DNA of 64,000 nucleotides from Mycobacterium heckeshornense (GCF_016592155.1 NZ_AP024237.1:3410001-3474000), one strand, 5' to 3'. Numbered from the stretch's first letter, positions 1 to 9,204 are shown. Notes: generated by a model from the letters alone, not told the origin. Translations and numbers: made by a program.

Positions 1-1
1 G

Positions 2-985
2 GGTTGGCACCTGTTGTCGGAGCTGGTCGCCGACGCGCCGCTGCTGGCGGCTGTGGTGGGCGGGGGCATCGGCCGACTCGACGAACTGGTCTGCGCATTT
101 CCCTCGACCACGCCGACGAGCCTGGTGTCGCTGGCGACCGGTGCGCAACCGGGTGAGCACGGCGTGTTGGGTTTCACGCTGAAGCTGCCGCACACCGACC
201 GGGTGCTCAACCACATCGACTGGCGTGACGACCCGCCGCCCGCCCGATGGCAGCCTGTGGCGACGTGGTTCGAACGACTCGACCGCGCCGGGGTCGGCAC
301 CCGCGCGGTCTTGCCGGCGGCGTTTGTCGGCAGCGGGCTCACCGACGCGGTGTATCGCGGAGCCCGGATTCGCCCGACGCCCCACGACGCGGACTACGGC
401 GAGCAACTGTGCGACGAGATCAACGCGGCACCGGGATTGGTCTACGGCTACACGGCGGCCCTGGACACCGCCGCGCACCTGTCCGGGATCGGGTCACCGC
501 AATGGCACGCCGCGGCAACCTACGTCGATACGCTGCTTCGGCGACTGGCCGAATCGCTGCCGGCCGATACAGTACTGCTGGTCACCGCCGACCACGGCGG
601 CGTGAACGTCGAACCGGACGCACGGATCGACCTCGACACCGACCCTCGGCTGGCCGCCGGAGTGCGGGTCGTCGCCGGTGATCCCCGGGTGCGTTACCTC
701 TACACCGAACCCGGTGCCGCTGCCGATGTGCTGGCGGCGTGGAGCGAAACGCTGGCCGGGCGGGCCGAGGTCTACAGCCGGGACGACGCCGTGGCGGCCG
801 GGTTGTTCGGCCCGGTGCGCCCGGAGCACCTGCCCCGACTCGGTGACGTCGTGGTGGTCTGCGCCGGACAGACGGCGGTGCTGGCCAGCGCCCACGAGCC
901 GCCCGAGGTGGCCGGCCTGATCGGCCTGCACGGTGGCGCAACTGCGGCCGAGATGGCGATTCCGCTGATTGTGTTGCGGGGCTGA
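2..985 (+). CDS. Alkaline phosphatase / nucleotide pyrophosphatase superfamily protein, 5' end outside window
   Basis: The reading frame is open from the left edge, so the true start lies upstream; a TTG at 14 is in frame but has no reason to be the start. The visible 320 or so residues carry the superfamily hallmarks: a Thr-containing segment FPSTTPTSL, where the metal-bound nucleophile sits, followed by the Gly-rich GEHGVLGF, and a C-terminal metal-binding TADHGGV with a later LHGG. Such proteins hydrolyse phosphodiesters or phosphomonoesters with two metal ions. The substrate cannot be read from the sequence. It ends 129 bp before nicT on the same strand. Superfamily membership is well supported; any specific function is not. 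Confidence 0.75.
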   Translation, partial: GWHLLSELVADAPLLAAVVGGGIGRLDELVCAFPSTTPTSLVSLATGAQPGEHGVLGFTLKLPHTDRVLNHIDWRDDPPPARWQPVATWFERLDRAGVGTRAVLPAAFVGSGLTDAVYRGARIRPTPHDADYGEQLCDEINAAPGLVYGYTAALDTAAHLSGIGSPQWHAAATYVDTLLRRLAESLPADTVLLVTADHGGVNVEPDARIDLDTDPRLAAGVRVVAGDPRVRYLYTEPGAAADVLAAWSETLAGRAEVYSRDDAVAAGLFGPVRPEHLPRLGDVVVVCAGQTAVLASAHEPPEVAGLIGLHGGATAAEMAIPLIVLRG

Positions 986-1022
986 TCCCAGCGGCAGCCG
1001 GCCCGTCGACACCTGCAAAACT

Positions 1023-1052
1023 CTTGCGGCGTTCCTGCGAATCACCCGCAAG
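1023..1052. promoter_or_regulatory. Inverted repeat in front of nicT
   Basis: CTTGCGG (1023-1029) and CCGCAAG (1046-1052) form a perfect 7-bp inverted repeat with a 16-bp spacer, 62 bp upstream of the nicT start. It is the only clear symmetry in this 129-bp gap. It could be an operator for a metal-responsive repressor or a weak transcript hairpin. There is no direct evidence for either. Confidence 0.35.
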
Positions 1053-1114
1053 ACACCGATGTCTGTTCTACCGTTCGGTCTGGGCTGGGGTTCACCGATT
1101 CGAGGGGACGCGAC

Positions 1115-2233
1115 ATGCTCGGGGGCGCGCTGGACAAGCGGCCGTCGACGTGGTCGAGGCTACGGGGCGCATTGATGCCCGACGAGTGGCTGCGGCTGGG
1201 AGCGATGTTCGCAGTGATCGTCGCGCTGCACCTGATCGGGTGGATCACCCTGGTGCTCATCGTCCAGCCAGCACATTTGAGCCTCGGCGACAAAGCATTC
1301 GGCCTCGGCATCGGGCTGACTGCCTACACGCTGGGGTTGCGGCATGCGTTCGACGCCGATCACATCGCCGCGATCGACAACACCACCCGCAAGCTGATGA
1401 ACGACGGCCAGCGGCCGCTTGGGGTCGGTTTCTTCTTCTCGCTGGGCCACTCGTCGGTTGTGTTCGGGTTGGCGGTGCTGCTGGCCATCGGGGTGAAGGC
1501 CATCATCGGCCCCGTGGAGCAGGGCTCCTCGGCACTGCACCACTACACGAGCTTGATCGGCACCAGCGTCTCGGGGGCGTTCCTGTACTTGATCGCGGTC
1601 ATCAACGTTGTCATCCTGGTCGGCATCCTGGGGGTGTTCGCGCGGATGCGCCGCGGCCACTATGACGAGGCCGAGCTCGAAGCACAGTTGAATAGCCGCG
1701 GATTGCTCAACCGGTTACTAGGTCGCTTTACCAAATCGATTACCAAGTCCTGGCACATGTACCCGGTTGGCCTGTTATTCGGGTTGGGTTTCGACACCGC
1801 AACCGAAGTCGCGCTGCTGGTGTTGGCGGGTAGCAGTGCTGCGGCGGGTGTGCCGTGGTATGCGATTTTGTGCCTGCCGGTGCTGTTCACCGCGGGCATG
1901 TGCCTGCTGGACACCATTGACGGGTCGTTCATGAACTTTGCCTACGGCTGGGCGTTTTCCAACCCAGTGCGAAAGGTCTACTACAACATCACCATTACCG
2001 GGCTGTCGGTAGCGGTCGCGCTGCTGGTGGGCAGCGTTGAACTCCTCGGGCTGCTTGCCGATCAGTTTGGCTGGACCGGCGCGTTCTGGAACTGGGTCGG
2101 CAGCGTCGACCTCAACATGATCGGCTTCGCGATTGTCGCGTTATTTGTCGTGACTTGGATTGTGGCCCTGCTTGTTTGGCGCTATGGCCGCATCGAGGAG
2201 AAGTGGAGCGTGCAAGCCGAGCGCGTTGGGTAA
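1115..2233 (+). CDS. nicT: Nickel/cobalt permease NicT (NiCoT family)
   Basis: A 372-residue integral membrane protein of the HoxN/NixA/NicT family, which imports Ni2+ and/or Co2+. The signature HAFDADHIAAIDN (HX4DH) lies in an early membrane segment, a second family motif LGHSSVVF follows, and GLGFDTATEV comes in the second half. Length is normal. The ATG at 1115 has GAGGGGA about 7 nt upstream. The position matches Rv2856 in M. tuberculosis, upstream of the Rv2859c-Rv2861c block. Metal supply for cobalamin synthesis is a reasonable inference because cobQ lies 5.5 kb away, but nickel for urease is equally possible. Confidence 0.93.
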   Translation: MLGGALDKRPSTWSRLRGALMPDEWLRLGAMFAVIVALHLIGWITLVLIVQPAHLSLGDKAFGLGIGLTAYTLGLRHAFDADHIAAIDNTTRKLMNDGQRPLGVGFFFSLGHSSVVFGLAVLLAIGVKAIIGPVEQGSSALHHYTSLIGTSVSGAFLYLIAVINVVILVGILGVFARMRRGHYDEAELEAQLNSRGLLNRLLGRFTKSITKSWHMYPVGLLFGLGFDTATEVALLVLAGSSAAAGVPWYAILCLPVLFTAGMCLLDTIDGSFMNFAYGWAFSNPVRKVYYNITITGLSVAVALLVGSVELLGLLADQFGWTGAFWNWVGSVDLNMIGFAIVALFVVTWIVALLVWRYGRIEEKWSVQAERVG

Positions 2234-2242
2234 AACGCGTCG

Positions 2243-2449
2243 ATGACAAGCTGGCTTGGATCAGCGCCAAGCCGCGGGCACCGCCCGCTGCCGGCGGCGC
2301 TGGGCAGCACTCCCCTTGCCGGTCCGCCGGGCCTCGCGGCCGGCGTGCCGGCGATGCCGCTGGTAGGCGGAATGGGCCACGGCCTCAGCGCTGCACCGAA
2401 ATACGGCTTCCGCCCGACCGTGGTGGCACGCCCACCAGCCGCGGGGTAA
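2243..2449 (+). pseudogene. C-terminal remnant of a PPE gene
   Basis: The 68-codon frame ends in PKYGFRPTVVARPPAAG, which is the typical C-terminal tail of mycobacterial PPE proteins, preceded by the usual Gly/Pro-rich VPAMPLVGGMGHG. The N-terminal PPE domain (about 180 residues) is missing; the fragment starts 9 bp after the nicT stop. I read it as what is left of a PPE gene after a deletion or recombination. The intact PPE gene at 4798 ends in a related tail, so the two could once have been tandem. Confidence 0.75.
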
Positions 2450-2624
2450 GCAACCGGATCCCGGTATCGGTGCGCCCGGTGCGCGATCTGCGTCGCGGAC
2501 GACTCGGACGGGTGTCCGGCCGGGTCGCGACCTACCCGTCGCGGACGGTGGTCCGGAAAAGTTAACGATGTCGTTTGCCGTCGGCCGCCGACCATCGGTT
2601 TTGCGCTGCTACAGTTGAGCCACC

Positions 2625-3026
2625 GTGACGCGAAACGACAGGCCGCCGCGGTCGCGATCGGTTATCGCGACCGTAGTCGCGCTGTGCGTGTTCGCCGCTG
2701 CCTTGGGCGGCTGGGTGCTGCAGTTCGAGCGTGCCGTATCTGTGCCGCCGCCCACCTCGCCGACGTCACTGGTCGCTGCGCATGCCGACCAGCCGAGTTT
2801 CGACCACAAAAAATCGCCGGTAAGCCAGACGGCGTTCAAATCTGCAGGCTTAAAACGCAATCGGCCCGAGCCGTCGCTACGCCTGGATCCCGCGCTGCGG
2901 GAAGTGCCGCTGCCCGGTCCCGCCGGCGCCTCGAGTTGGACGCCGGGCGGAGCCGATTCCGCAGCGCCTGCCATCGCCCTTGCCGGTCACGATCTCTTAA
3001 CACAGTTCTGCGTGGCTCGACGCTGA
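2625..3026 (+). CDS. Hypothetical membrane-anchored or secreted small protein
   Basis: A 133-residue frame from a GTG start. Residues 14-32 (IATVVALCVFAAALGGWVL) form one hydrophobic helix after a basic N-terminus (RNDRPPRSR), which fits a signal anchor or uncleaved signal peptide. The rest is Pro/Ser-rich and of low complexity, so most of the protein is predicted outside the membrane. I do not recognise a family. It lies between the PPE remnant and IS110 copy 1. Codon use is GC-rich like its surroundings. Confidence 0.5.
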   Translation: MTRNDRPPRSRSVIATVVALCVFAAALGGWVLQFERAVSVPPPTSPTSLVAAHADQPSFDHKKSPVSQTAFKSAGLKRNRPEPSLRLDPALREVPLPGPAGASSWTPGGADSAAPAIALAGHDLLTQFCVARR

Positions 3027-3218
3027 TCGCCCAGCGCTGCACCGTTGCCCTTCGCCGCGACGGCCGCTGAGCGCTGTCCACTTTGATTCGGCGCGCCGAA
3101 TCACCCTGTGCGCAGCCATGACGCGCGACAGTGTGGCACACACGCTCCGTCAGACGGCGTTCACCGCTCGCGCTATTTCGGTAAGCCCGTGCCTTTGAGG
3201 AGATTCTCAATGAAGTTG

Positions 3219-4418
3219 TCAAGCCGCCGCGGCGGTAGGTGCGGGCTGGTATGCCGTGCCGTCGCGGAGCATGGCCCATACCACGTTGAGGCGGCGGCGC
3301 GCCAAAGCGAGGACGGCTTGGGTGTGGGTTTTGCCTTCGGATCTTTTGCGGTCGTAGTAGGTGCGCGAGGCGGCGTCGGTGCGGATGGCGATTTGGGCGG
3401 ACAGGTAGCAGGCGCGCAGCAGGCGGCGGTGGTAGCGGCGGGGGCGTTTGAGGTTGCCGCTGATGCGCCCGGAGTCGCGGGGTACCGGGGCCAGTCCGGA
3501 CACGCCGGCGAGGCGGTCGACGGAGTCGAAGCCGCATATGTCGCCGCCGGTGGCGGCGAGGAACTCGGCGCCGAGCACGACACCGAAGCCGGGCATGCTC
3601 AAGATGATTTCAGCGTGGCGGTGGCGGCGAAATCGCTCCTCGATCATCGTCTCGGTGTCGTCGATTTCGATGTCGAGGGCCATCACCTCCTTAGCCAGGC
3701 GAGCCACCACGGTGGCAGCCAGGTGTTGTCCGGGCACGATGGTGTGCTGGGCGTTAGCGGCCGCAAGGGCTTTGGACGCGACAGCATCGGCATTGCGGGC
3801 CTTACGTTTTCGCAACCAGGCGGCCAGCTCAGCAGCACCGGCGCGGCGCAGCCCGTCAGGCGTTTGATAGCCGGTAAGCAAAATCAACGCGGCCTTGCTG
3901 GTGCTGTAGTCAAAGGCGCGTTCCAGGGCGGGGAAGTATTCCAGCAGCTGGGCCCGCAGCCGGTTGATCGCCCGGGTGCGATCGGCCACCAAATCAGCGC
4001 GCCGGCTGGTGAGGATGCGCAGTTCCACCGCGATCTCGTCGCCGGGTCGCAACGGCTGCAGGTCGCGGCGCATCCGGGCCTGATCGGCAATGATCGCGGC
4101 GTCTTTGGCGTCGGTCTTGCCATCGCCGCGGTAGCCGCCCGAGGCGTGATAGACGGTGCGCCCGGGGATATACAGCAGCCGCTGCCCGGCCCCGACCAGC
4201 AGAGCAATCAACACCGCAGCGCCACCACCGTTGAGATCGATCGCCCAGGTGATCTCAGCGCCATCAACCACAGTGCTGACCGTGCTGATCAACTCCAGCA
4301 GCGCAGTTTCGTCGTTAGCGACCCGCTGCGCCAGCAGCCGCTGCCCTTCGGCGTCGATGACCACACAGTAGTGATCAGATTTACCGGCGTCGACACCAGC
4401 CCACAACTGCTGCCCCAC
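3219..4418 (-). CDS. IS110-family DEDD transposase (copy 1)
   Basis: A 399-residue recombinase with an N-terminal RuvC-like DEDD domain (WAGVDAGKSDHY near residue 10, AIDLNGGG, KTDAKDAAIIAD) and a C-terminal Transposase_20 domain (ILSMPGFG, GLAPVPRDSG) that carries the catalytic Ser. I chose the GTG at 4418 rather than the upstream TTG at 4505 because GGAGG (4424-4428) precedes it by 5 nt and the family's conserved start VGQQLWAGVD follows directly. The protein is identical to copy 2. The long open frame on the opposite strand is a shadow. Confidence 0.93.
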   Translation of the reverse strand: MGQQLWAGVDAGKSDHYCVVIDAEGQRLLAQRVANDETALLELISTVSTVVDGAEITWAIDLNGGGAAVLIALLVGAGQRLLYIPGRTVYHASGGYRGDGKTDAKDAAIIADQARMRRDLQPLRPGDEIAVELRILTSRRADLVADRTRAINRLRAQLLEYFPALERAFDYSTSKAALILLTGYQTPDGLRRAGAAELAAWLRKRKARNADAVASKALAAANAQHTIVPGQHLAATVVARLAKEVMALDIEIDDTETMIEERFRRHRHAEIILSMPGFGVVLGAEFLAATGGDICGFDSVDRLAGVSGLAPVPRDSGRISGNLKRPRRYHRRLLRACYLSAQIAIRTDAASRTYYDRKRSEGKTHTQAVLALARRRLNVVWAMLRDGTAYQPAPTAAAA

Positions 4419-4460
4419 AACCACCTCCGTAATCGCCGTAACAATCGACCCAGCAGACGA

Positions 4461-4591
4461 CCACGCCGACGTGTCCTTACACAGCGATCGAATCGCATCT
4501 CTCAATTAGCGGTCGAGTCGTCGCGGGACGCCGGGCGGCCAATCTCCTTCGGCCATCACCGACGGCAAACCCATGAAAGCCATACCCGACG
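4461..4591 (-). ncRNA. Predicted IS110 bridge RNA (copy 1)
   Basis: Reverse-complement duplicate of the segment described under copy 2. The target guides are CATGGGTTT (4567-4575) and GAAGGA (4545-4550). The donor guides are ATTGAGA (4500-4506) and GTAAGGA (4474-4480). The ends of the RNA are only approximate. The basis is the known architecture of IS110 bridge RNAs plus base matching to the element's own ends and targets. Confidence 0.6.
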
Positions 4592-4657
4592 CCCCTGGGC
4601 AGTTCGAAGCCTACGGCCAACGGCAACGACCACCCTGCAAGAAAGGTAAGGATGCCC

Positions 4658-4795
4658 ATGTCTTTAGCAGCCATCCAACCGCAAATGTCGCCAGCCGGCC
4701 GCTTGGCTGCTGCGCGCCATCGCGTCAGCGCTCCCGGTTGGTATACATCCTGCCCAGCCGTCAACCCGATTGTGGTTCGCAAAGAAAAGGTATAG
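4658..4795 (+). pseudogene. Probable PE-gene remnant disconnected from its RBS by IS110
   Basis: A 45-codon frame starting [10 protein letters not shown], which resembles the PE N-terminus [10 protein letters not shown] (compare the intact PE at 54379), after which the similarity is lost. A normal PE protein is about 99 residues and precedes a PPE gene, which is exactly the position here (PPE start at 4798, 2 bp after the stop). I read this as a PE gene shortened by an internal deletion. Before IS110 arrived its ATG lay 5 nt downstream of GAGGA; the element now separates that context, although AGGA at the element's edge preserves part of the motif. Confidence 0.45.
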
Positions 4796-4797
4796 CA

Positions 4798-5982
4798 ATG
4801 GATTTCGGGATGCTTCCGCCGGAAGTCAATTCCTGGCGCATGTACTCCGGTCCCGGCTGTGGACCGATGCTCGCCGCCGCTGCGGCCTGGGACCAGGTGG
4901 CCGGTGAACTCAGATCCGCTGCCGTCGACTACGGCTCGGTGATCTCCGGTTTGACCAGCGGGCCGTGGCAGGGCGCGTCCGCGTCGTCGATGACGGCGGC
5001 TGCGGCACCGTTTGTGGCATGGTTGGCCGCCGCAGCCGGTCAAGCCGAAGAGGCCGCAGCCGGAGCCAAGGCGGCAGCGGCCGCCTTCGAGGCGGCTTAT
5101 GCGATGACGGTGCCTCCGCCGTTGATCGCCGCCAATCGCGCGCAACTGATGTCGTTGATCGCGACAAATGTTGTGGGCCAAAACAGTCCGGCGATTGCTG
5201 CCACCGAAGCCCACTACGACGAGATGTGGGCCCAGGATGCGGCGGCGATGTACGGCTACGCCGGCAGCGCGGCGGTGGCATCGAAGGTGAGTGCCTTCAC
5301 CTCACCGCCGATCACCGTCAATCCGGCTGGACTGGCCAGCCAGGGCGCGACGCTCGCACAAACCGCGAGTACGTCGAGCGCAACGGAGACCCAGACGGCT
5401 TTGACTCAGTTGACCTCCGCGGTACCGCAGGCGTTGCAGAGCCTCACCTCGCCCGGCTCGTCGACCTCGTCAACATCACTGATGTCGGCGGTGAACAGCC
5501 TCAATAGCCTGTCGACCCCGGTGCGGACTGCCGCGTATCTGGCGAATACACCGATCACGAGCGTCAACTCGCTGAACTCCATTGCGAAGTCTCTGGGGTC
5601 GACGACCACCACGGCGGCTTCCAGCGTCAAAGCGGGGGAATCGGCCTTCGCGGGCGGGTTGAGTTCGTTGCTGGGCGCGGTGGGTTCATCGGCCAGTCCG
5701 GGTTCTGGCGGGCCGGCGGTATCGGCGGGTATCGGCCAGGCAATTTCGATCGGCCCGTTGTCGGTGCCGCAGGCATGGACGGCGGCTCCACCAGCCGGCG
5801 GCGTCGGCCAGCCTGCTGGGGGTCTGGCAGGATCCGCCGCCGGCGCCGCACCGGCGACCGGATCGGCGAGCGTACCGCCCGTGATGCCGATCGGGTCGAT
5901 GGGCGGACGCGGTTTGAACGCTCCCCCGTCGCAATATGCCGTGCGGCCGACTGTGATTCCCCGTTCACCGTCGGCCGGGTGA
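4798..5982 (+). CDS. PPE family protein, PPE-SVP subgroup
   Basis: A 394-residue PPE protein. The N-terminal helical domain (about residues 1-175) opens with [20 protein letters not shown] and contains the W of the WxG turn (SGPWQGASA) and the AMTVPPP and [12 protein letters not shown] segments. The C-terminal half is Ser/Thr/Ala-rich and has the SVP signature [10 protein letters not shown] and the tail [15 protein letters not shown]. Such proteins pair with a PE partner and are secreted by ESX type VII systems. I placed the start at ATG 4798 because the conserved N-terminus begins there; the open frame extends upstream into IS110. Its PE partner appears degenerate. Confidence 0.93.
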   Translation: MDFGMLPPEVNSWRMYSGPGCGPMLAAAAAWDQVAGELRSAAVDYGSVISGLTSGPWQGASASSMTAAAAPFVAWLAAAAGQAEEAAAGAKAAAAAFEAAYAMTVPPPLIAANRAQLMSLIATNVVGQNSPAIAATEAHYDEMWAQDAAAMYGYAGSAAVASKVSAFTSPPITVNPAGLASQGATLAQTASTSSATETQTALTQLTSAVPQALQSLTSPGSSTSSTSLMSAVNSLNSLSTPVRTAAYLANTPITSVNSLNSIAKSLGSTTTTAASSVKAGESAFAGGLSSLLGAVGSSASPGSGGPAVSAGIGQAISIGPLSVPQAWTAAPPAGGVGQPAGGLAGSAAGAAPATGSASVPPVMPIGSMGGRGLNAPPSQYAVRPTVIPRSPSAG

Positions 5983-6135
5983 CCGCCCCGCTTCTGGCGT
6001 CGTCGTGGTGGCATCCAGTCTCGGCGAGGTAGGCGTTTTGTCCTGCCCCGCAACCGCTGCACCAGGAGGCCGGCTGCTCCCCCACCAAAACACAGCCACG
6101 ACAACGTGATCCGTGCTGCACGCGTAAGTGGTCGG

Positions 6136-6894
6136 TCAGTCGCCCCCGATCGTGCTCACCCGCGCCTCGGCGTACGCCCGCGCGGCGTCCACCACCGCCG
6201 CGAAGAGCCGCAGATCCTCGAGGCTTTCCTCCGGATGCCACTGCACGGCCAGCACGAAGTTGTCGCCGGGTAGTTCGAGCGCCTCGACCACACCGTCGGC
6301 GTCCCACGCGCTGACCACCAGGCCTTCGCCGACTTGGGCAATGGCCTGGTGGTGGTAGCAGCGCGCCTGACAGGACTTGCCCATCAGGGCTGCCAGCCGG
6401 GTACCGGGCACGGTGCGCACCGGCAATGTGGTGAACACCGCGTTGCCGGCCCGGTGTCCGCTGTGCCCGATGACGTCGGGCAGATGCTGATGCAGCGTGC
6501 CGCCGAAGGCGACGTTGAGCACTTGGGCGCCGCGGCAGATGCCCAACACCGGCAGCCCGCGCCGCAGCGCCGCGTCGAGCAAGGCAAACTCCCAGGCGTC
6601 GCGCTCGCGCCCCGGCTCGTCGGTGGCCGGATGGGGCGCCTGGCCATAGGCGCCGGGGTCAATGTCGTTGCCCCCGGTGATCACCAGAGCGTCCAGGCTG
6701 TCGAGCACCCGATCGGCGATCTCGGCGTCGACCGGCTGCGGCGGCAATAACACCGCGATACCGCCGGCCCGCGTGACACCGTCGAAGTAGGCGGCGGGCA
6801 AAAATCCTGCACGCACGTCCCATATCCCACTCCGGGCCCGGTCCAGATAAGACGTCATGCCTACCACCGGCTTAGCGAATCGGAAGGGGTTCAC
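6136..6894 (-). CDS. Class I glutamine amidotransferase-like hydrolase (gamma-Glu-GABA hydrolase/PuuD type)
   Basis: A 252-residue peptidase C26 protein, orthologous by position and motifs to Rv2859c. The catalytic Cys is in LGICRGAQVLN and the His-Glu pair in VQWHPEESLED; GGNDIDP precedes the nucleophile. The family hydrolyses gamma-glutamyl amides such as gamma-glutamyl-GABA in polyamine use. The GTG at 6894 has GGGAG 6 nt upstream. In M. tuberculosis the next gene upstream is glnA4; here that gene is absent, so a complete glutamylated-polyamine pathway is not visible in the window. Confidence 0.88.
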   Translation of the reverse strand: MNPFRFAKPVVGMTSYLDRARSGIWDVRAGFLPAAYFDGVTRAGGIAVLLPPQPVDAEIADRVLDSLDALVITGGNDIDPGAYGQAPHPATDEPGRERDAWEFALLDAALRRGLPVLGICRGAQVLNVAFGGTLHQHLPDVIGHSGHRAGNAVFTTLPVRTVPGTRLAALMGKSCQARCYHHQAIAQVGEGLVVSAWDADGVVEALELPGDNFVLAVQWHPEESLEDLRLFAAVVDAARAYAEARVSTIGGD

Positions 6895-6993
6895 TGCCGC
6901 TCTCCCTGGTGACCAGCGCACCGCACGCAACCATCGTATTTGCCACCGGCCGATGGCCGGCCCGCAGCGCCGGGCCGAGTGCCTGAAAGGTGG

Positions 6994-7569
6994 CTAGAAG
7001 GTGTGGGTGCGCAGCACGATCTCGGCCGCCAGTTGCGCGGTCGCCTCATGCGCATTGCGCCGCCCGAGCAGCTCCACGATGCGGTAGTCGGCGTAGACAT
7101 ACCGCTGGCTGGCCCGCGCCACCGCGCGCGCCGCGGGGGTGCTGACCAGTGCCGTGGTGTTGACCTCCACCGGCGGGCAGTGCGCGTCGCGGATGACACC
7201 GGCCAGGTCGGCCACGCGGGGATGCCCCCGGTCGATGGCGACCAAACCGGTGAACCGGTCCAGCCGGGTCGCCGCCAGTTCCCAGGCGACGTCTCCGCCG
7301 GCGCGGTCGCCGACCACCACACCCCACTGGATGTCGAGCGCGTCGAGGATGCCGACCACCGACTTGGGCGTCAGCCTCGGATCCGGGCCGATGACGATGG
7401 TCCGCAGCGAGGCGGTGTGCAGGCGTTCGCAGACCGCGTCGTATGCGGCGACCGCGCGCTGCGCTGCGCCAAGCACCACCACGACGGAGCCCTTGTCCGG
7501 ACCGGTCACGCTGACCGGGACGGGGAAGCCGTCGACGGTGGTCATCATCGTCGAGGGCACTCGAAGCAA
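6994..7569 (-). CDS. Alpha/beta-hydrolase-fold protein with altered nucleophile elbow
   Basis: A 191-residue protein of the alpha/beta-hydrolase fold: an N-terminal strand-loop VVVLGAAQR, the elbow VVGDRAGGDVAW, and the following strand GLVAIDRGHP, in the arrangement of epoxide hydrolase and haloalkane dehalogenase relatives (GHDWGG at the elbow). The catalytic Asp or Ser is replaced by Arg (GDRAG). It is also shorter than the usual 270-300 residues. It is therefore probably not an active hydrolase. It starts at TTG 7569, or possibly ATG 7548. It lies downstream of cobQ on the same strand, with a 123-bp gap. Confidence 0.65.
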   Translation of the reverse strand: MLRVPSTMMTTVDGFPVPVSVTGPDKGSVVVVLGAAQRAVAAYDAVCERLHTASLRTIVIGPDPRLTPKSVVGILDALDIQWGVVVGDRAGGDVAWELAATRLDRFTGLVAIDRGHPRVADLAGVIRDAHCPPVEVNTTALVSTPAARAVARASQRYVYADYRIVELLGRRNAHEATAQLAAEIVLRTHTF

Positions 7570-7692
7570 GGTACGTCATTCGGCTCGTCCGCGGGCCGTT
7601 TCGCTCAGGTCTCTCAGGGCAATATCAGGATCCGGATTCGCCGGAGCCACCCACGCCTATACACCAGGGGCGTATTGGCTACTGCAGCACTG

Positions 7693-9195
7693 CTATTCGC
7701 CCAGCCGCGAAACGATGCGCGGACGCCTCGGTGGCCCCTCGTCAAGCAGGCCGGCAATCGCGTCGATGTTGACATGCGTGGCCAATAGATCTGCGATCAA
7801 GTCCAATTGGGCGTCCCGGCGGGCCACCACGTCGACATCGTCGGCGACCGCGAACCCATCGCGGCCGGCCACGGTCGCGGCGTCGGTCAACCACTGGCGG
7901 CGGAAGGCGTCGTTGTCGAACACGCCATGCCAATGGGTGCCGAACACGTGATCGCGCCGATAGCCCTGCGCGCATCCGTCAGCCTCGAACCACGTCGCCT
8001 CGCCGCAGCGCCGCACCCGGCCGTGGTGAATCTCGTAGCCGGTCAGCGGTGTGAGCCACCGGCGCAGCACCTTCTCCGCACCGAACACGATGTCGGCGTC
8101 GAGCAGGCCCAGCCCCTCGACGCGCCCGGAATGGGTTTCCACCCGGTCGTCGATGGTCCGGCACAGCATCTGAAAACCACCGCAGATACCCAGCACGACA
8201 CGGCCCGACCGGGCGTGGGCGACCACGGCTTGGGCCAGGCCACGGTCGTGCAGCCAGCGCAGATCGGCGACGGTGGCCTTGCTGCCCGGCACCACGATCA
8301 CGTCGACCTCGGCCACGTCGGCGGGTTCGGTGGCCCAATGCACCAGTACACCGGGTTCGCAGGCCAGCGCCTCGATGTCGGTGGAATTGGAGATTCGGGG
8401 CAGGCGCAGTGCGGCGACCCGCAACCATTGACGGCCGCGCGGCGGCGCCGGGATGCCCAGAACCCGGGTGGCCTGCACCGACACCGAGTCCTCGGCGTCG
8501 AGCCACAGCTCTTCGGCGTACGGCAGCACGCCGTAGGTGGGCCGACCGGTCAGTTCGTGCAGTTGCCGCAAGCCGGGCGCCAGCAGCGCGGGATCACCGC
8601 GGAATTTGTTGACGATGAAGCCGGCGACCAGTGCCTGGTCTTGCGGGTCGAGCACCGCGACCGTGCCGAACAGGTGGGCCAGCAGGCCGCCGCGGTCGAT
8701 GTCACCCACCAGGATTACCGGCAGATGTGCCGCCCGGGCCAGGCCCAGGTTAGCCAAATCCGTTGCGCGTAAGTTGATCTCCGCGGGCGACCCGGCGCCC
8801 TCGCAGATCACCGCGTCGAATTCGGCTCGCAGGCTTGACAACTCGTCGTTAACCACTGCGGCCAGTCGGTCGCGATGCGCCCAGTAGCCGGCCGCGGTGA
8901 CCGAGTCGGCCACCTGACCCCGGATCACCAGCTGCGACGTGCGCTCGCCGCCGGGTTTGAGCAGGATCGGGTTGAACCTGATGCTGGGTTGCAGGCCCGC
9001 GGCGCGGGCTTGCATGGCCTGGGCCCGGCCGATTTCGCCGCCCTCGACGGTGACCACGGAATTGTTGGACATGTTCTGCGCCTTGAACGGTGCGACTCGC
9101 AGCCCCTTGCGCGCCAGCAACCGGCACAGGCCGGCGACGACGATGGACTTGCCGGCGTCGGAGCTGGTGCCGGCCACCAGCAGTGCGCCGCTCAC
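7693..9195 (-). CDS. cobQ: Cobyric acid synthase
   Basis: A 500-residue enzyme that amidates the b, d, e and g side chains of adenosylcobyrinic a,c-diamide in cobalamin synthesis, using glutamine and ATP. The N-terminal dethiobiotin-synthetase-like domain has the P-loop GTSSDAGKS (residues 9-17) and the [12 protein letters not shown] motif. The C-terminal GATase domain has Cys in [11 protein letters not shown] and His in [10 protein letters not shown]. In M. tuberculosis the cobQ genes lie elsewhere; here it takes the place of glnA4 next to mapB. nicT nearby could supply cobalt. Confidence 0.95.
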   Translation of the reverse strand: MSGALLVAGTSSDAGKSIVVAGLCRLLARKGLRVAPFKAQNMSNNSVVTVEGGEIGRAQAMQARAAGLQPSIRFNPILLKPGGERTSQLVIRGQVADSVTAAGYWAHRDRLAAVVNDELSSLRAEFDAVICEGAGSPAEINLRATDLANLGLARAAHLPVILVGDIDRGGLLAHLFGTVAVLDPQDQALVAGFIVNKFRGDPALLAPGLRQLHELTGRPTYGVLPYAEELWLDAEDSVSVQATRVLGIPAPPRGRQWLRVAALRLPRISNSTDIEALACEPGVLVHWATEPADVAEVDVIVVPGSKATVADLRWLHDRGLAQAVVAHARSGRVVLGICGGFQMLCRTIDDRVETHSGRVEGLGLLDADIVFGAEKVLRRWLTPLTGYEIHHGRVRRCGEATWFEADGCAQGYRRDHVFGTHWHGVFDNDAFRRQWLTDAATVAGRDGFAVADDVDVVARRDAQLDLIADLLATHVNIDAIAGLLDEGPPRRPRIVSRLGE

Positions 9196-9204
9196 GTGGC
9201 TGTG

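Larger units (their letters stand above)
3198..4652 (-). mobile_element. IS110-family element, copy 1 (IS900-like, 1455 bp)
   Basis: The same 1455 bp occurs inverted at 17974-19428; the match stops exactly at these ends. There are no terminal inverted repeats, but AGGA is present at both boundaries (3198-3201 and 4649-4652), as expected for a core shared by target and element. Without the element the target reads TTTG-AGGA-TGCCCATG on the plus strand, a Shine-Dalgarno followed by an ATG. The length, the 399-residue transposase and insertion between ribosome-binding site and start codon all resemble IS900 of M. avium subsp. paratuberculosis. Sequence identity to a named IS cannot be stated without a search. 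Confidence 0.93.

Noticed and set aside
3108..4649. A 513-codon frame opposite the IS110 transposase, also seen as a 479-codon frame at 17977-19416
   Set aside because: It is the antisense shadow of the transposase in both copies, has no ribosome-binding site and its product is low-complexity Gly/Ala/Val/Gln-rich.
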